Assembly: GCA_022113835.1 (NCBI GenBank)
Contig: JAILWY010000008.1
Location: 15,001 to 79,000, forward strand
Reading direction: 5' to 3'
DNA: 64,000 nucleotides
Origin: Atopsyche davidsoni
Lineage: Eukaryota; Arthropoda; Insecta; Trichoptera; Hydrobiosidae
The translations under genes were made by a program, and so were the position numbers. Of the stretch, positions 20,801 through 32,733 are shown one piece after another (within the stretch, counting starts at the first letter, position 1; each line of letters starts with the position of its first letter). Under the pieces are notes generated by a model. The model did not search any database. It saw only the letters and a program-made list of their open reading frames with translations, and was not told the origin of the DNA.

Positions 20801-23800
20801 TGCTGGACGATCTTTCGTAGGCTGTGCGATTTTTCTACTTTCGATCGATCCGTCATCGCGTAAAGTTAAATCGTCCCCTACCCGGGAATACGCCGACCGC
20901 CCCGACGGAGACGATCGCGGCCGACCGCTCGATCTGAAAGATTATTGAAAATTAAATTGAGTTTGAAACCGGGAGACCGATAAGTAGTCAGATCGGTTCA
21001 AACGTTAATAAATAAAATTGAAATGAGGCGGAACCGACAGACGCAACGACGACTAAACAAAATTGAATATATATCGAGCTCCAGATCTCGAGTCAGATCG
21101 CGTTGCCGATTTAATTTATCCGATAGGACTTCCGTTCGGCCGAACTTCGCCGTTCCTGCCATCACAGGCGCCGCGGTCGGCCCGGACAGAACCGATATAG
21201 AGTAAATATCATCTGAATCGAGTGATACGGTTTTAGTATTTTTGTGTGCCGCTCTTGCTTATTTGTAATTTCGGGACAATTTTTTTTCAATTATTACTAC
21301 AATGACGTTATTTTTTTGCAATATTTCAAATGCACCTTCGTATTAAAAAAATAAATCAGTCAGTCAGTAAGGAGTAATCCGATAGACCCCCTGGACCTAG
21401 TGAACCGACTCCGAAAAGTGTAAGCGGTCGTTTTTTTTAGTAAGAGGGTATATATTGAACACCAAATTCTAACAATGTTCTCAAAACTGTGCTATAAATT
21501 GAATCGATATTACGATCGGCGGTAAAGTTAGATAATAAAGCTTTAGGTAAAGTTACTTATTATCGTAGCTTGCGCTGAAAGAGAGAATTTCGATGCCGAG
21601 GGTCCGACGCGCGCCACAGATGCGGCGCCGCCGGACGCGGCTTGCGGCCCTCTCGCTCGCACGGTGCTCCGTCGCTCTCTCTCGCTCTCTCCCTCGCGCG
21701 GCTTTTGCTTCCTTTTTTCTCAGTAGACTTTCGTGGAATCTTTGCTACAACGCGCTATGCTCCTGGACCGTTTTCTTCTTCAGCACGATCGTCATCGGCC
21801 TCGCTAGTGATGCGGCTGTGCTCCGACTCCCGGGCCTGGTGGATTGTGACTCAGACTTAAGCTTCCGAGATTGCACCTTCATACTCGGCCGGCAGCATGG
21901 ATTGAGTGTTTTCACGACTGGTTTATCTTAAAAATAATTTCGGATTTTTTCAAATAATATTTACACAAAACTATACCGATTGCAGATTTGTAGAATACGG
22001 TTAGAGTTAACCGCGAACTTACTTTTGTTTTACTTAATGGTTTTGTCGGTTCTTGGCGGTTGTGATATTTTGATGCACTAACTACATCCTACAACTACTG
22101 CCTTTGCGTTCTGGGGAATCTTCTTATTTACTCCGACATTGCTTATTACTAATTAAGACGTATTGGGTGAGAATGCATATTTTTGAATTGGAATCCATCT
22201 GGAATCACAGGTTCTGCTGAGGGGGTTAGTCAAGTCTCGGGGTGCGAGCTTTTCCGCAATGATAACTCCTCATTATCATCATCTACGGCACTGCTTCAGC
22301 TTTGGGTCGCACAATTGCGTTTGACGAGCTGTGATCATCTACATTCCTCGGTTCCACTCAGCCTTACATTGGTTCGAATCGTCCTCGCCGTGAGAGCATC
22401 TTCGTAAAGATTATAAAGTTCGTAATTGTTTGTCACTCTCTACATACCATCCCTACAAACTTATTCTTACATTACACATAGGAAACTATTATCGTTTTTA
22501 ATGACACCAATATCTCATTTGTCTTTGTTTTTTGCATGTGATTGTATTTGTAATACGTGATTTTTGCTGACAGAACGAGGGCATTTCGATAGGGCGCCGG
22601 GGCGATCAGGCTCCGCGGCAGCTCGGGGGCGCAGGGCTCGACCCCGCGGCAGCCCGAGGGCGCAGGGCTCGACCCCGCGCCCGTGCGAGTGATGATCGCC
22701 GCGACGCCCGGAGTTGGCGCGTTGCACCAAGCGGGCGGTCACGTCTAGGATTTTTTTTCTTCCATGAAGAGAGACGGGAAACAAAAAGAGTGGATTTATT
22801 TTTTAGTTGGTATTTATTTCTTTTTTGATATTTCGGTGTATGCATAATATTTTGGATGACATAGACAATATGTTGTGTGAAGTCTGAGAGCTTCCACGCG
22901 CGCGGCAGGGAATGCTGCAGCCTCTTCCGGCTGTCTGATAGAACGGCTGACTGGTCGGGCACACTGGAACCTGTGTAGTAGTGCGCTGGGAAAATTTACA
23001 TTTTTGACAAAAGAAGAAGTGGACATCTCGAATTCATTTCCACCGGAACACCGTCTAACGCACGCACACACGCACTCAGCATAAAACAACACTCAGGGTG
23101 ATTCATCACTAAAGTGGCCTAGACAATCGACTACCGATCGGTTATTAGCCATTAACGTCACCTTTTTTGCTACTTTTTAGTTTTGTTGAAAGAAATAACG
23201 CAAAAGAGGACGCTATTGGTTAGCTCACCGGTCGGTTGTCGATCGTGTTGCGTCGCATAAAGGCCGCAAAAAGATTTTCTGAACATTTTACACATCACAC
23301 CTTCCAGAAATACAGACCAGGCCTTGTTAAGCAGAGCACATCCCACAGGACCACACCGGGATTTCCAACGAAGAATTTAGATTCAGAAATTATTTCCCGG
23401 TATAAATCACTCCGCCCGCGCCGTGAATATAGACTTTTACTCTCCAGTGTATTCATTGATGAGATGAAATATCACTAATGCACTAATAAGAAAGTTGTAT
23501 ATTTACATTTAAATATTACATGTAAATATGAATTTCAATTGAAAATAAATATTTATGCATAATTCCTAGTTTAAAAAAAATTAAGAAACGAGAGCACTGA
23601 ATTTTGGAAACACGTTAATCGTTAAAATTCAAAGAGTTAATTTATTTTGCTCCGTTACTAATAGTTGAATAAAACCACAAAATAAAATGTATATTTATCA
23701 TACAGGAACATATCGAGAAACAGCCGTGCTAGGTATTATGTGGAAACCCTCCGACCTTCAGGACTCCCCGACGCAAAGTCTGCCGCAGTCCAGCGCGTCC

Positions 23801-24785
23801 TCACTGGACGCTCTCGGAGGAACAGCCAAGCTTCGCTGGCTTTGAGGAGTCTCAGTTGGCGCAGGCATGCGGGGAGTCGAGCTAAAGGGATAGCCATTAT
23901 GTCATTTTACACATCCGCAGATCGCAGAACACTCGTAGGGCAGGGGACGAGTTCGGTGCGGCACAGCAGCCCAGCGTTCGGAGTGACAAACAGTTCGTAA
24001 GTATACTATTATCATGGATGAAATTCGAAGCCACACTCCACGACGATTGCATCGCTTTGATTTGACCCTTTCGCCCGCCGTGCCCAGATGCTCGACGGGG
24101 AGGCATTCGAAAATTTCCCTCTGGAAGTTTAAATATTGGATGGCTAGATATAACGAAAAATAAATTGTTTAAAAATCTATAGATGCACATTCAAAGACCT
24201 AAGAATTCTCAGCAAATACGCGAGAGCACAATGGGTAAATGATATCACACATGTAAATAGCAGTTTATATACTCGTCAAACGGTGTCTCGATCTATGCAT
24301 TCATCGTTGTAGGCGTCCCGCGGCGGCCTACTCTCCTATGCTGGTTTCGATGTCCAGGTGTATTCCGTGAGAATGATGCAGTTTTTCTCGTCGTTTCCCG
24401 TGTAGATAGAGTAACATAAACACCTTGCACTAAGTCTGTCCGCGCACTTTGGGGTTTCTTGTCGCGTTGTTTATCTCGAGCTGATGATTCACTTCTGTCG
24501 ATATTTCGTGCGCATGCTGGAAAAACTTGCTCGGGTTCTGCAGTATGACCCGAATTAGTGAAATTTTAGGAAAATAATTGATCACCGCTGCACGCAGACT
24601 CGATTCCCAAGACCTACAACGTCGCCAAATGTAAAGTCACGGATTTTTGACGTCGTCTGTTAAACTTTAAATAAAATCGTCACGTCGTGACGTCATCAAA
24701 CACTTTTTATAAGCCAAATGATTTTGTCATACTATTCTGTACGAACGTACAAGATTATTAATTTCACATGCTTTAATAAATTAAA
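20801..24785. other. Long interval without a recognised gene
   Basis: Alternating AT-rich and moderately GC-rich DNA. Noted contents: a GC-rich, CTCTCTCG-rich patch at 21590-21720; a 33-base direct duplication (GCGGCAGC-CGAGGGCGCAGGGC type) at 22614-22680; a GC-rich, coding-like patch at 23725-23880 preceded by an acceptor-like CCGACCTTCAG but with no recognisable domain; and a CRE-like GTGACGTCATC at 24688. No complete gene could be built. Confidence 0.45.
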
Positions 24786-24794
24786 CTACGTAAT

Positions 24795-25347
24795 CTTTTA
24801 TCACCACAGCCTCTAGGGCCGAGGGTACGAAGTCGGACTCAGACCTCCTCGTGGTGCACCCTGGGAGCAGCCGGGCAGAACGGTCGTCTGGCGCGACATC
24901 TGAACTGCCCGGCTGCTGCCAACCTAGCTTGATAGGAGAGACGCAACCGGGTTCCCCATCCAAAACGCCTCTATGGATGGAGACTCAGCCCGCCAGCGAT
25001 GCAAATCGTTGGGCCCTGTCGCGCAACACGGGCAGATTGTCCCGACAAGTGAAAGTGAGACGTCCGGAGCTCACCCATCTGCACGTCTACCGCGAGCACT
25101 CGGGCAACGGGAGAGCAGCGTCTTCTGGACCCGCCGCCCTCCAGCGGCAGGAACCCAAGAAGACGAGGCCAAGGAGCATCGCCGAGGAAGCGGGAAAGAA
25201 GAAGGCATTGAAGGACATGCCAGTTCAGTTTTTTCTTTATTTCTATTGCCTTCAAGGAAGCGACCTTAAAGGAAATGACCCCGTAACCCGATAGGTGCTC
25301 GAACGCGGTTCCGGGTACGGGTGACGAATTCCACTAAAAAAAAAAAA
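24795..25347 (+). mobile_element. Non-autonomous LINE derivative with 5' block and poly(A) tail
   Basis: The 5' part shares GTGGTGCACCCTGGGAGCAG and neighbouring bases with 14081-14150. A coding-like stretch follows (frame from 24851; Lys/Arg-rich, PKKTRPRSIAEEAGKKKALK near its end), resembling the start of a LINE ORF1. At about 25228 it switches to AT-rich DNA, then a GC-rich tail ending GAATTCCACT and 12 A residues (25336-25347). This is what an internally deleted LINE with both ends preserved looks like. The R1/TRAS relationship is inferred from its sharing with the block beside the TTAGG tract. Confidence 0.55.
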
Positions 25348-26084
25348 ACCTTTCTCGAGAACGACGCCAGGTCACCGCACAGGTGTACCAATACGGGCGC
25401 GCTCGGACCTCGACCGGTCGCACGGTCGACCCTGGCGTCGGCGTACTGGTGTTGCAGCTTGTGCGGGACGATCACTTGCGCATTGGCTGCTGAGCGGACC
25501 CTGTAGTATTTTCCGTCCAGTGACCTGCCACCTTCTACGGCATAAGTGTAACATGAGTCTGAAATGTGCATACAATACCGACAGACGTAAATCATCGTCT
25601 CACGCAGACCTAAACGACACGGCATCGATTTCGCTAAACCCAAAAAGCTATCTACTACCTACCTACTGCGAGCACAAGCTCGTGTCAGGACACACCGCAG
25701 GAGAGATGAGTGTCGAAGGTGTCGCCGGCTCCAGGACGCGGAAGCTCCACCGCTCCGGAGTCTCAGCCAGTCCTGCGTGGACGCCCGTGCACATTGCACG
25801 CTGCACACAGGGACAGTGCACGCTGCACACAGGACAGTACAAACAGCACACTGCACAGCGAGAGCCATCAGCGGTTTTTACAAAAATACGTATCGAGCTG
25901 AACACAGTTGCTATCTGCCACTACCCTCGTGACATAATAAAATAATGTAAAATATTTATCAAATTTATTTTGTGTACTGATGAAACATGTGAAATATGCC
26001 CCCGAATGCTAAGTAATGAATTCATGGAACGTAGGACTCCGCTATTCACAGCCCTCCCCCTCCTCCTCTTTAGAAGTCTTACAC
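25348..26084. other. No gene recognised
   Basis: GC-rich to about 25870. A minus-strand frame (25266-25643) has paired Cys residues (CRYC) and looks coding-like but matches no family I know. A short direct repeat of GCACGCTGCACACAGG occurs twice at 25797-25834. Confidence 0.4.
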
Positions 26085-26302
26085 TATATATATAATATAT
26101 GTATATGTAATATATATATATATATAATATATGTATATGTAATATATATATATATATATAATATATGTATATGTAATATATATATATATATATATAATAT
26201 ATGTATATGTAATATATATATATATATATATAATATATGTATATGTAATATATATATATAATATGTATATATATAAATATATACACATATATATATATAT
26301 AT
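26085..26302. repeat. AT satellite: tandem ATATATGTATATGTAATATA units
   Basis: About five tandem copies of a 36-40 base unit built of ATAATATATGTATATGTA plus a variable TA run. The lengthening TA run in successive copies shows how the array grows. Confidence 0.93.
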
Positions 26303-26539
26303 GTTTATGGTCAAACAAAAAAAAACAAACAATAAAAATCATACCTACCACACCGCGGCGCGGAGAAGTTAGAGCTGCCATCGTCAACTTTCTGCACCGA
26401 TGCAGCAAGGAGCGCTGACCTAGTCGGTCAAAACAAAACATTGTCGCCGATACACACCTACGACTCTAATAATACATTGGCTATGGCTTTTTAATTTCTT
26501 GAATCTCTCGAAGTACAAAACCGAACAAGTACTGTAAAT

Positions 26540-26610
26540 TAATAGGAGAGTAGACTAGAGTAGAGTAGAGGAGAGGAGGAGGAGGAGAGGAGAGGAGGAG
26601 AGTCACGTCC
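26540..26610. repeat. Purine-rich GAGGA repeat
   Basis: TAGAGTAGAGTAGAG passes into GAGAGGAGGAGGAGGAGAGG, a polypurine simple repeat downstream of RYBP. Confidence 0.85.
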
Positions 26611-26746
26611 GACCGGCGGCGCAGGCTGGAGGCGGCGCCGCCCGGTGCAGCGCCTCCCGGACTGCTCGCCTCCCCGCGCCGATCGATATCGCTCGCTGCG
26701 CCTGCATGGGAAGCAATGAAACGCACTCGCTCATTTATATATATTA

Positions 26747-26753
26747 TTTTATT
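26747..26753 (-). terminator. Poly(A) signal for RYBP
   Basis: AATAAA on the minus strand about 105 bases downstream of the RYBP stop codon. It is the nearest well-formed signal. Confidence 0.5.
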
Positions 26754-26794
26754 AAACGGTATAATAATTTAATAACTAATACATATGATATACG

Positions 26795-26850
26795 GGCGGG
26801 GTGAGTGGGGTGAGTGGGGTGAGTGGGGTGAGTGGGGTGAGCGGGGTGGG
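26795..26850. repeat. GTGAGTGGGG 10-bp minisatellite
   Basis: Five to six copies of GTGAGTGGGG lie immediately past the RYBP stop, inside the presumed 3' UTR. Each unit contains a splice-donor-like GTGAGT on the plus strand. Confidence 0.9.
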
Positions 26851-26855
26851 CGCCG

Positions 26856-27770
26856 TCAAGGGCGCGCGTCCCCGGAGTCCTCGTCGCTGGAGGCGGCGTC
26901 GGCGTCGGCGTCGGCGTCCTCGGAGGGACGCTCGCGGCGCGGCGGGCGGCGGCGGTATTCCGTGATGACCACGGTCACGGAGTTCACGGTGACCTCGCGC
27001 GCCTGGCCGGAGGAGCGGTCCACGTCCCGCAGGCGCGGCGGGCGGCGCGGCGAGCTGTTGGTGCGCCGGGCCGCGCGCCTCTTGCCGGGCCCGGGTGCGG
27101 CGCCGCCCCCGCCCCCGCCCCCGCCCGCCGCTCCGGGCCCCGCCGCCGCCGCCCCGGCCGCCCCCGCCGCCCCCGCCGCCCCGGCCGCGCCGGCCTGCTG
27201 GGCCGCGAGCGCCTGGTTCAGGCGCGGCTTGCGGGTGGACGTGCCTGTAATCAAGTCGGGCGAGTCAGCCGAGTCGGCCTCCGGTAGCGGTAGCCGGCGA
27301 GGACTGCGGAACGTCACGCCGGCGGAGGTCGCGAGCGGCCGGGCGCTCCGGGACGCGGACTGCGGAGACTCCCTCAGCCGCATTCGAGAGAACGCGCCGT
27401 TCGGTATCTCCCCCGCGGGGGCCGAGGGCCGGGCGCGCGACCCGAGGGCGGAGGTCGATCCCCGAGCGGCGGCCGCCGAGCTCGCCCGCCGGGAGTCCCC
27501 GGGAGGGAGCCTCGGGCCGGAGTCCGGGAGCCCCGCCGCCCCGGCCGCTCAAGCCGCGGGCCGGGCGTCGCGGATGTCGGGATTGTCGGGATCGCGCCGC
27601 CCGGGGGGGCGGTCGCCCTCTCGGTTACCTTTGCGCACGTCGCACATGAGGCACTTGAAGGCTTCGGCGGTGTTCCTGTAAGTGCACACGCTGCAGTCCC
27701 AGTAGCCGTCCTCGGGCGCCGCTTTGGCCTGACGTTTGGCCCGGCGGATTGCATTGTTTTTCTTCTCCAT
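26856..27770 (-). CDS. RYBP: RING1 and YY1-binding protein (RYBP/YAF2), Polycomb PRC1 subunit
   Basis: Two exons on the minus strand, 27770-27629 and 27244-26856, joined at GT 27628 and AG 27246-27245 in phase 1; 176 residues. Exon 1 holds a RanBP2-type zinc finger, [12 protein letters not shown] then [12 protein letters not shown], with Cys 26, 29, 40 and 43. Across the splice the [10 protein letters not shown] signature of the family is restored. Exon 2 carries a Gly/Ala-rich linker and then the RING1B-binding strand [10 protein letters not shown] through VTVVITEYR, ending in an acidic Asp/Ala/Ser tail. RYBP is a nuclear adaptor that stimulates non-canonical PRC1 in H2A ubiquitylation. The start ATG 27770 gives [16 protein letters not shown], like known RYBP N-termini. 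Exon 2 and the intron are extremely GC-rich. Confidence 0.94.
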
Positions 27771-28125
27771 TTCGGTAGTGCCGCGGTCTCGCGCTCGCTG
27801 CGAGAGTATCCGATGCGAAACTTCACTCCCGTCGCGATACCATGACAGCGGTGCCGTTGCAGAACTGCGATATTCGCCGGTCGAGCGGGTCACGGGGCGA
27901 AGTGGCGCGACAGACAGGGGACGCCGGGCGGGAGCGCAGCCATGACAGTCGCGCGGCGCACGAGCGGCGCCCTGCTTTACCGACCGTGCGCTCCGCCGTC
28001 GGTCGGTATTGCAGGCGGGGGGGAGGGGGGACTCGCTTGTTGTTTTTGCGTTTCCGCACAACCGAGTTAGCGAGAACCTTCGACCGTATTATTATTGTAA
28101 GGAAACGATCGCCTATTCTATTAGG
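27771..28125 (-). promoter_or_regulatory. CpG-rich promoter region of RYBP
   Basis: The 350 bases upstream of the RYBP start are rich in CG dinucleotides and then change abruptly to AT-rich DNA at about 28125. No TATA box is seen at a useful distance, which suits a housekeeping-type promoter. The transcription start is not defined. Confidence 0.5.
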
Positions 28126-29670
28126 CGTGGTTTTTTTTTTTCATAATAATTATTGTTATTTTGTGCAAATATTTTTTTACGATAATAATACGATAATTTT
28201 TGGTTCAGAATTTACATAAATAAATCGTTCTCGTTCGTCTGCTAGATAAGGCCCCCCCCTATCTTGTCGGTCGCTCGATACTGCGATTCCTCCCCTTCTG
28301 CCGATCCATCTTATCTCCGGTACCGGCTCAGTCGATTCCGACACCTGGGTATTCCGTGTGCACGATCCCGAGCGGATGATTCCTCGTCGACTTTCTGGTG
28401 CGTTTGAGCGGACTGATAATCGATAATCACTCCTATGCTAATAATACTCGCACTAAATAAACGACGTGCCCGGCCAAGTTGCTCGACAAACCGCTCGGGA
28501 AAAACGAATGAACTGTAGATTTGTTGAATAAATGCAATCGCCTGCTTTCGTGCATTCCTATCGAAATGGCAATGTCTACATTTTATTATGTCCGAAAGCA
28601 TTTACGTAGCCTAGAAGAATTGTCAAAATTGATTCACGTTTCAATTGTAATATTTAGTAAAATAGAAAAAAATCAGCACGGAACAAATAATAATCGTATC
28701 ATCGTTGCCGTTGACCGTTGATGTGTGGTATCAAACTGTCACATAACAATTTATTCAAATAATTTATTACATCGAGAATTATCTAACCCGATAATTTTTT
28801 CAAAAATAGTTAATGACGGCACCGAGGTGGCGAGCGCGAACTTTGCTGTGGCTTGCAAAATAATTTTTCACGTCTTCTTTTGGACAATACTAATTTCTGT
28901 ATACCCTGATTTTTTTTTTTTATCATAAACATCAATAAATGTTCGTATATTTATCAAGAAGCGTCGGTATTGCACGTTTTGTTATGCGAAGTGAACGAAC
29001 GACTGACATCTAAACTGTAATAATCACAATGAGAAGTCTATTGACCACCCTCCGGTTTAAAGATCACTGCAGATGTCCCGACAGCCGATAACCGACCGAT
29101 AAATGATAACGGGTGTTATTGATTAATTATAGAAAAATCCTAATAAAACTGGCAAAACCGTAGTACACATTAGATAGGTCGGCTGTCGGTTATGATTTGA
29201 TTTGAGTCGTAACCGGATGATAGTTCGGTGAGTTAACGATTACAGCAAAATAAATCTGTAATATTTTATCTCCTAGATTTAATCTTCTACTGAGAGAACT
29301 CGACCATTGCGAGGAGAGCTTCCTTTTCTCCTGTCGCCTTTCCTCTGGCAACACGATCATAAGTCAATTTTGACAGGTAAATGCAAAATTGTCAGAACAT
29401 GGTCAGATATTAAACAATATTTACTTTAAAAAGCATCCAGGTGGATGCCGGGTACCGACCTGCTCTATAGTCGCCAGACCTGCCACCGCGAGTGGGTGCC
29501 GAAGGGAGAAAAGCACCAGATTCTTACAATTTCCAGCCACCTGCGATGACGTCACCGAGGTCTGCGCTCCACGGCGATCAGGTGTCGCGCCCAGGTGGGC
29601 CGGACCGATGCTTGTTCAACACACTACTAACTATACAAGTCCTTAGTTCCAAGATTAATCATTTATAGGT
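28126..29670. other. No gene recognised
   Basis: AT-rich intergenic DNA; a short GC-rich C-run (28250) and scattered small frames only. Confidence 0.45.
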
Positions 29671-29676
29671 ATTCAA

Positions 29677-29700
29677 TATTATTGACAGATAGTGTGTGTG

Positions 29701-29756
<56 letters not shown>

Positions 29757-29875
29757 TATATATGTATATAGAAAAATATTAGATTTAATATTTTAAATAA
29801 AGTACTTTTGTGATTTTTCCACATGTTTAATTTTGTTGGTGACCAGTTTCATCTTGGCATTATCAAACTCACATG
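29677..29875 (+). repeat. Dispersed repeat family A, copy 2, expanded by a TA microsatellite
   Basis: Matches copy 1: ATTCAATATTATTGACAGA on the left, then TTTAATATTTTAAATAAAGT, GTGATTTTTCCACATG and TTGGTGACC on the right. The middle GTGGAATTCC block is replaced by TGTGTGTATG and a TA run (29709-29764). Confidence 0.75.
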
Positions 29876-29894
29876 TCTCCGCAAGCCTGACGCG

Positions 29895-30165
29895 CTAGGA
29901 AGACGGTCGCTTCAGAACAAATGGAATTCAGAATAGAATGGAATTAAAAATTGAATTGAAATATCAGCGTCAGTGTAACTGAGCGGACGGAATTTAAAAA
30001 ATGACTGCAGAATATTCAGGTTCAGACTTCTCTTCGTCAGGATGTCTCGGCAACCCAAAACTTTATTCATGCTAAAAAGACGGTCGCTTCAGAATAGAAT
30101 GGAAGTAAAAATTGACTAGAAATATAAGCGCACATTTTACCGAGCGAACGGAATTATAAAATGAT
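29895..30165 (+). repeat. Local direct duplication, two ~95-bp copies
   Basis: AGACGGTCGCTTCAGAA starts copies at about 29900 and 30080. Both continue through AATGGAA-TAAAAATTGA-T-GAAATAT and end at GAGCG-ACGGAATT. They diverge by roughly one base in ten. A 75-base unrelated spacer lies between them. Confidence 0.7.
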
Positions 30166-32440
30166 AGAAGAGACATATATACATATATTTTAAATCCTTT
30201 ATTTAAAAAACCGTTTGAAAATTAAAACGTGTAATTAAAGTACGGTGTAAATTGGGGCATACGTGTGTGCATATATATATATAAATATATATAAGGATTT
30301 TAACAATCTTAAAGGAACAGAACCGTTTGGGTAACATTCCTGCCGAGGCCGATCCGTACTGCGATGTTGGCGCAGATGTTCGTAACCTGAGCAGTCTACA
30401 CAAGTGCAGCCCCCGTGCGGGGGGTGCAGGCCCGCGGGTGCAGCATGCGGCTGGGACCCTACAAGTGGAATTCCTGCCCCCCGCCCCTGCCCCTCGAGTT
30501 TCGGTAGAAATTTAAAATTTGACCGTTTCTTCTAGCAGGCAGAGCAGCCGCCCGACTTCTTGCGCTCCTTTTTCCTAGCAGGTCGGCCGCGAAGTTTCCC
30601 CTCCGCGGCCGGGACTGGCCCGCGCGCACGCCGGCGGGACTTGCGGCGCCGACCCGCGCCCGCACGCACACGCGCGCACACGCACACGCGCGCACACGCA
30701 CGGCACACGCACACGCCACGCCACGCACACGTGCAGGCCCGAGCTGCAGCTCCCTCGCGGGCGAGAAGCCTTACCGCCCGAGACGACGGGGATCAGCCTC
30801 AGCATGATCCTCGATGATATTGAAAAAATAACGAATCCGGGTGATCTATGCGAACACTCGGAAATGAGTTTCGGAGCAGTTACTTTTTTGCATTATTAAA
30901 AATAGTACATCTTATATTTTTTAAATAAATCGGCATTTTTACCCTCTCAGTTGTAATGTTCATACAATATTACGGAAATTTATTTATACTCGAAACGATG
31001 ATAAAATTATCGTACTTAATTGAAATACCAACGATTTTGAATAAGATTAAAAGAATATGGAAAAATTTAAAGCGGGGCGCTGTCTCCCCCATGCCCGATG
31101 AGCGGAATGCGTCCTCATCCGGACCGACCGTTTTGGGAAGCCCCCCCCCCAAGTTTAGGATTCGATCGAGGGCCGAAGCGCGTGTATTCGAAAAATACCC
31201 ACGCTCTGGAGGAACACACCGGAGGGAGGGCCGATCCAGAGTTCAATAACAATAATATTATGATAACAATATAACATCTCAACGACAATGAAGCCGCTCA
31301 TCTCTGAACAGCGCTCGCGAGCTCTCGACGGATGCAAATGCACCAGATTTCGATTCGGGCTATTGGCATTGACGGCCAATGGGCGCAGAATGCTGCGGGT
31401 CGGTCTGAAGAGTCCGGCCATTGGAAGGGTTTTCCAAAACATGCGAGCTTTCAGCCGGCTCGACTGACTCGAGTGAGCTTCGCCGGACGAGAACTCGGGC
31501 TTCCCTGTTGCCAGAGAAATGAAAAACGGTGCCATTTTAGCCTTGAAAATGAATACACAAAACTATTTAAAAGAACAGTCATAAAACAAAGTATGACGAT
31601 CAACAGATGACGTGCATTCTGCTCTCGATGACTTCTTTGGCGAGGTTCAAGGAAGACATTCAGAAACTTACAAACGCTAACGAATTGACAGAATAGTATA
31701 AACCCACATTTTGAGACGTTACAAACTAAAGTCCTCTACCCCCGTGGCGACAGATCGCGCAACCTACTTGCAGCCAGCCAGTAGGGTTACCTTTTTTGGA
31801 TGTTGGTTTTTTTTTATTTTATGGTTTTACCTTACCTTTTTAGTGAAAATCGCAGCTTTTATCTAACTATGACTCGGAAGCAAATTTTCGTAAACATATC
31901 AAAGTACTAATATATGAAGACAACGGCAGTCATTGTTTATTTATGACTATTTATTCCTTTTGATATAATTGCAACATGCAATATACTTTTGCGCGGTGAG
32001 ATTCAACGCACAACGACGGAGCCGACAGCGCACAAGTCTCGCAAGCGGTTCAATGTTATTTTTAGATTTATTTTGAAGTACTCCGGTGATTATTCAAATT
32101 AATAAGACTGCGATCGGTCAAATGTCTAGATTATTAATAACATATTTAAGTTACGAGGTATAATAATTTAAGAGTACGATCAACATTAGGTTGTTTGCCA
32201 TAAGAGGCGATATTTTTTAATTTTTTTTTATTTATGTACAAACCATTTTCATCAATTTCATTACCGTCGACGAATCGCCCGGGGGGAGCGGGCGCGGGCT
32301 CGACCTCCGGAGTCCTGCTGCGAGGTCCGGGCGAGGGACTCGGGAGTCCCCGGGACGGGGCTGCCGCGGGGCCCGCACTCCACTCGAAGGCTTGCGACAT
32401 TCACGCAGGACTCACAAGCCCGGGAAGTCGAAGTAGCGAT
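30166..32440. other. No secure gene; a few coding-like patches
   Basis: A GC-rich patch at 30540-30810 includes a CACACGCG simple repeat (30660-30720). On the minus strand it holds ATG 30805 with a short frame up to a GTAAGG donor at 30772. A 126-codon minus frame (31155-31535) and its plus-strand complement are both open and unrecognised. A second GC-rich minus frame, 32400-32270, starts MSQAFEWSAGPAAAPSR and reaches a donor-like GACG/GTAATG. None has a domain I know. Confidence 0.4.
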
Positions 32441-32727
32441 GACAAATTTTAAGATACACCAGTGCTACTTCGATCATAAAAAATAAATAACTCGTGTCGG
32501 GAGGTTTCGGGTGAATTAAACAAGGTAAAACATATGTCAATTTTACAAAAAATGCTGTTTGTGTATTTTTCTCTAAATTGTGAAAACAAACTTAAAGAAA
32601 ATTGCATCAAATTTTCATTACATCAGAGTTATCAGACAGACGAGGAAAAGAGCCGGTCCGCCCTGGGGCGGGCTCGGGAGGGGGAGGTGAGTGAGACGAC
32701 AGTTGTCGGTAACAAATAAGACTTTAT

Positions 32728-32733
32728 TCGTCT
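32728..32733 (-). terminator. Possible poly(A) signal for FBXL14
   Basis: AATAAA on the minus strand within ACGAATAAAGTC, about 650 bases past the FBXL14 stop codon. Inferred from position only. Confidence 0.35.

Noticed and set aside
20015..20950. Overlapping long frames in the 20-kb GC island
   Set aside because: Several registers on both strands are open at once because stops are rare in GC-rich DNA. None shows a domain or a convincing splice pattern.
22340..22400. tRNA B-box-like GGTTCGAATCG
   Set aside because: No A box or acceptor stem can be folded around it.
26079..26441. Ile-Tyr-rich frames
   Set aside because: Direct translation of the AT satellite. The same applies to frames over the TA arrays at 19.5, 54.9 and 63.8 kb.
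30459..30728. Ala/Arg/Cys/Val-rich minus-strand frames
   Set aside because: Mostly a translation of the CACACGCG simple repeat; only the short ATG-donor segment at its edge is kept, as a low-confidence finding.
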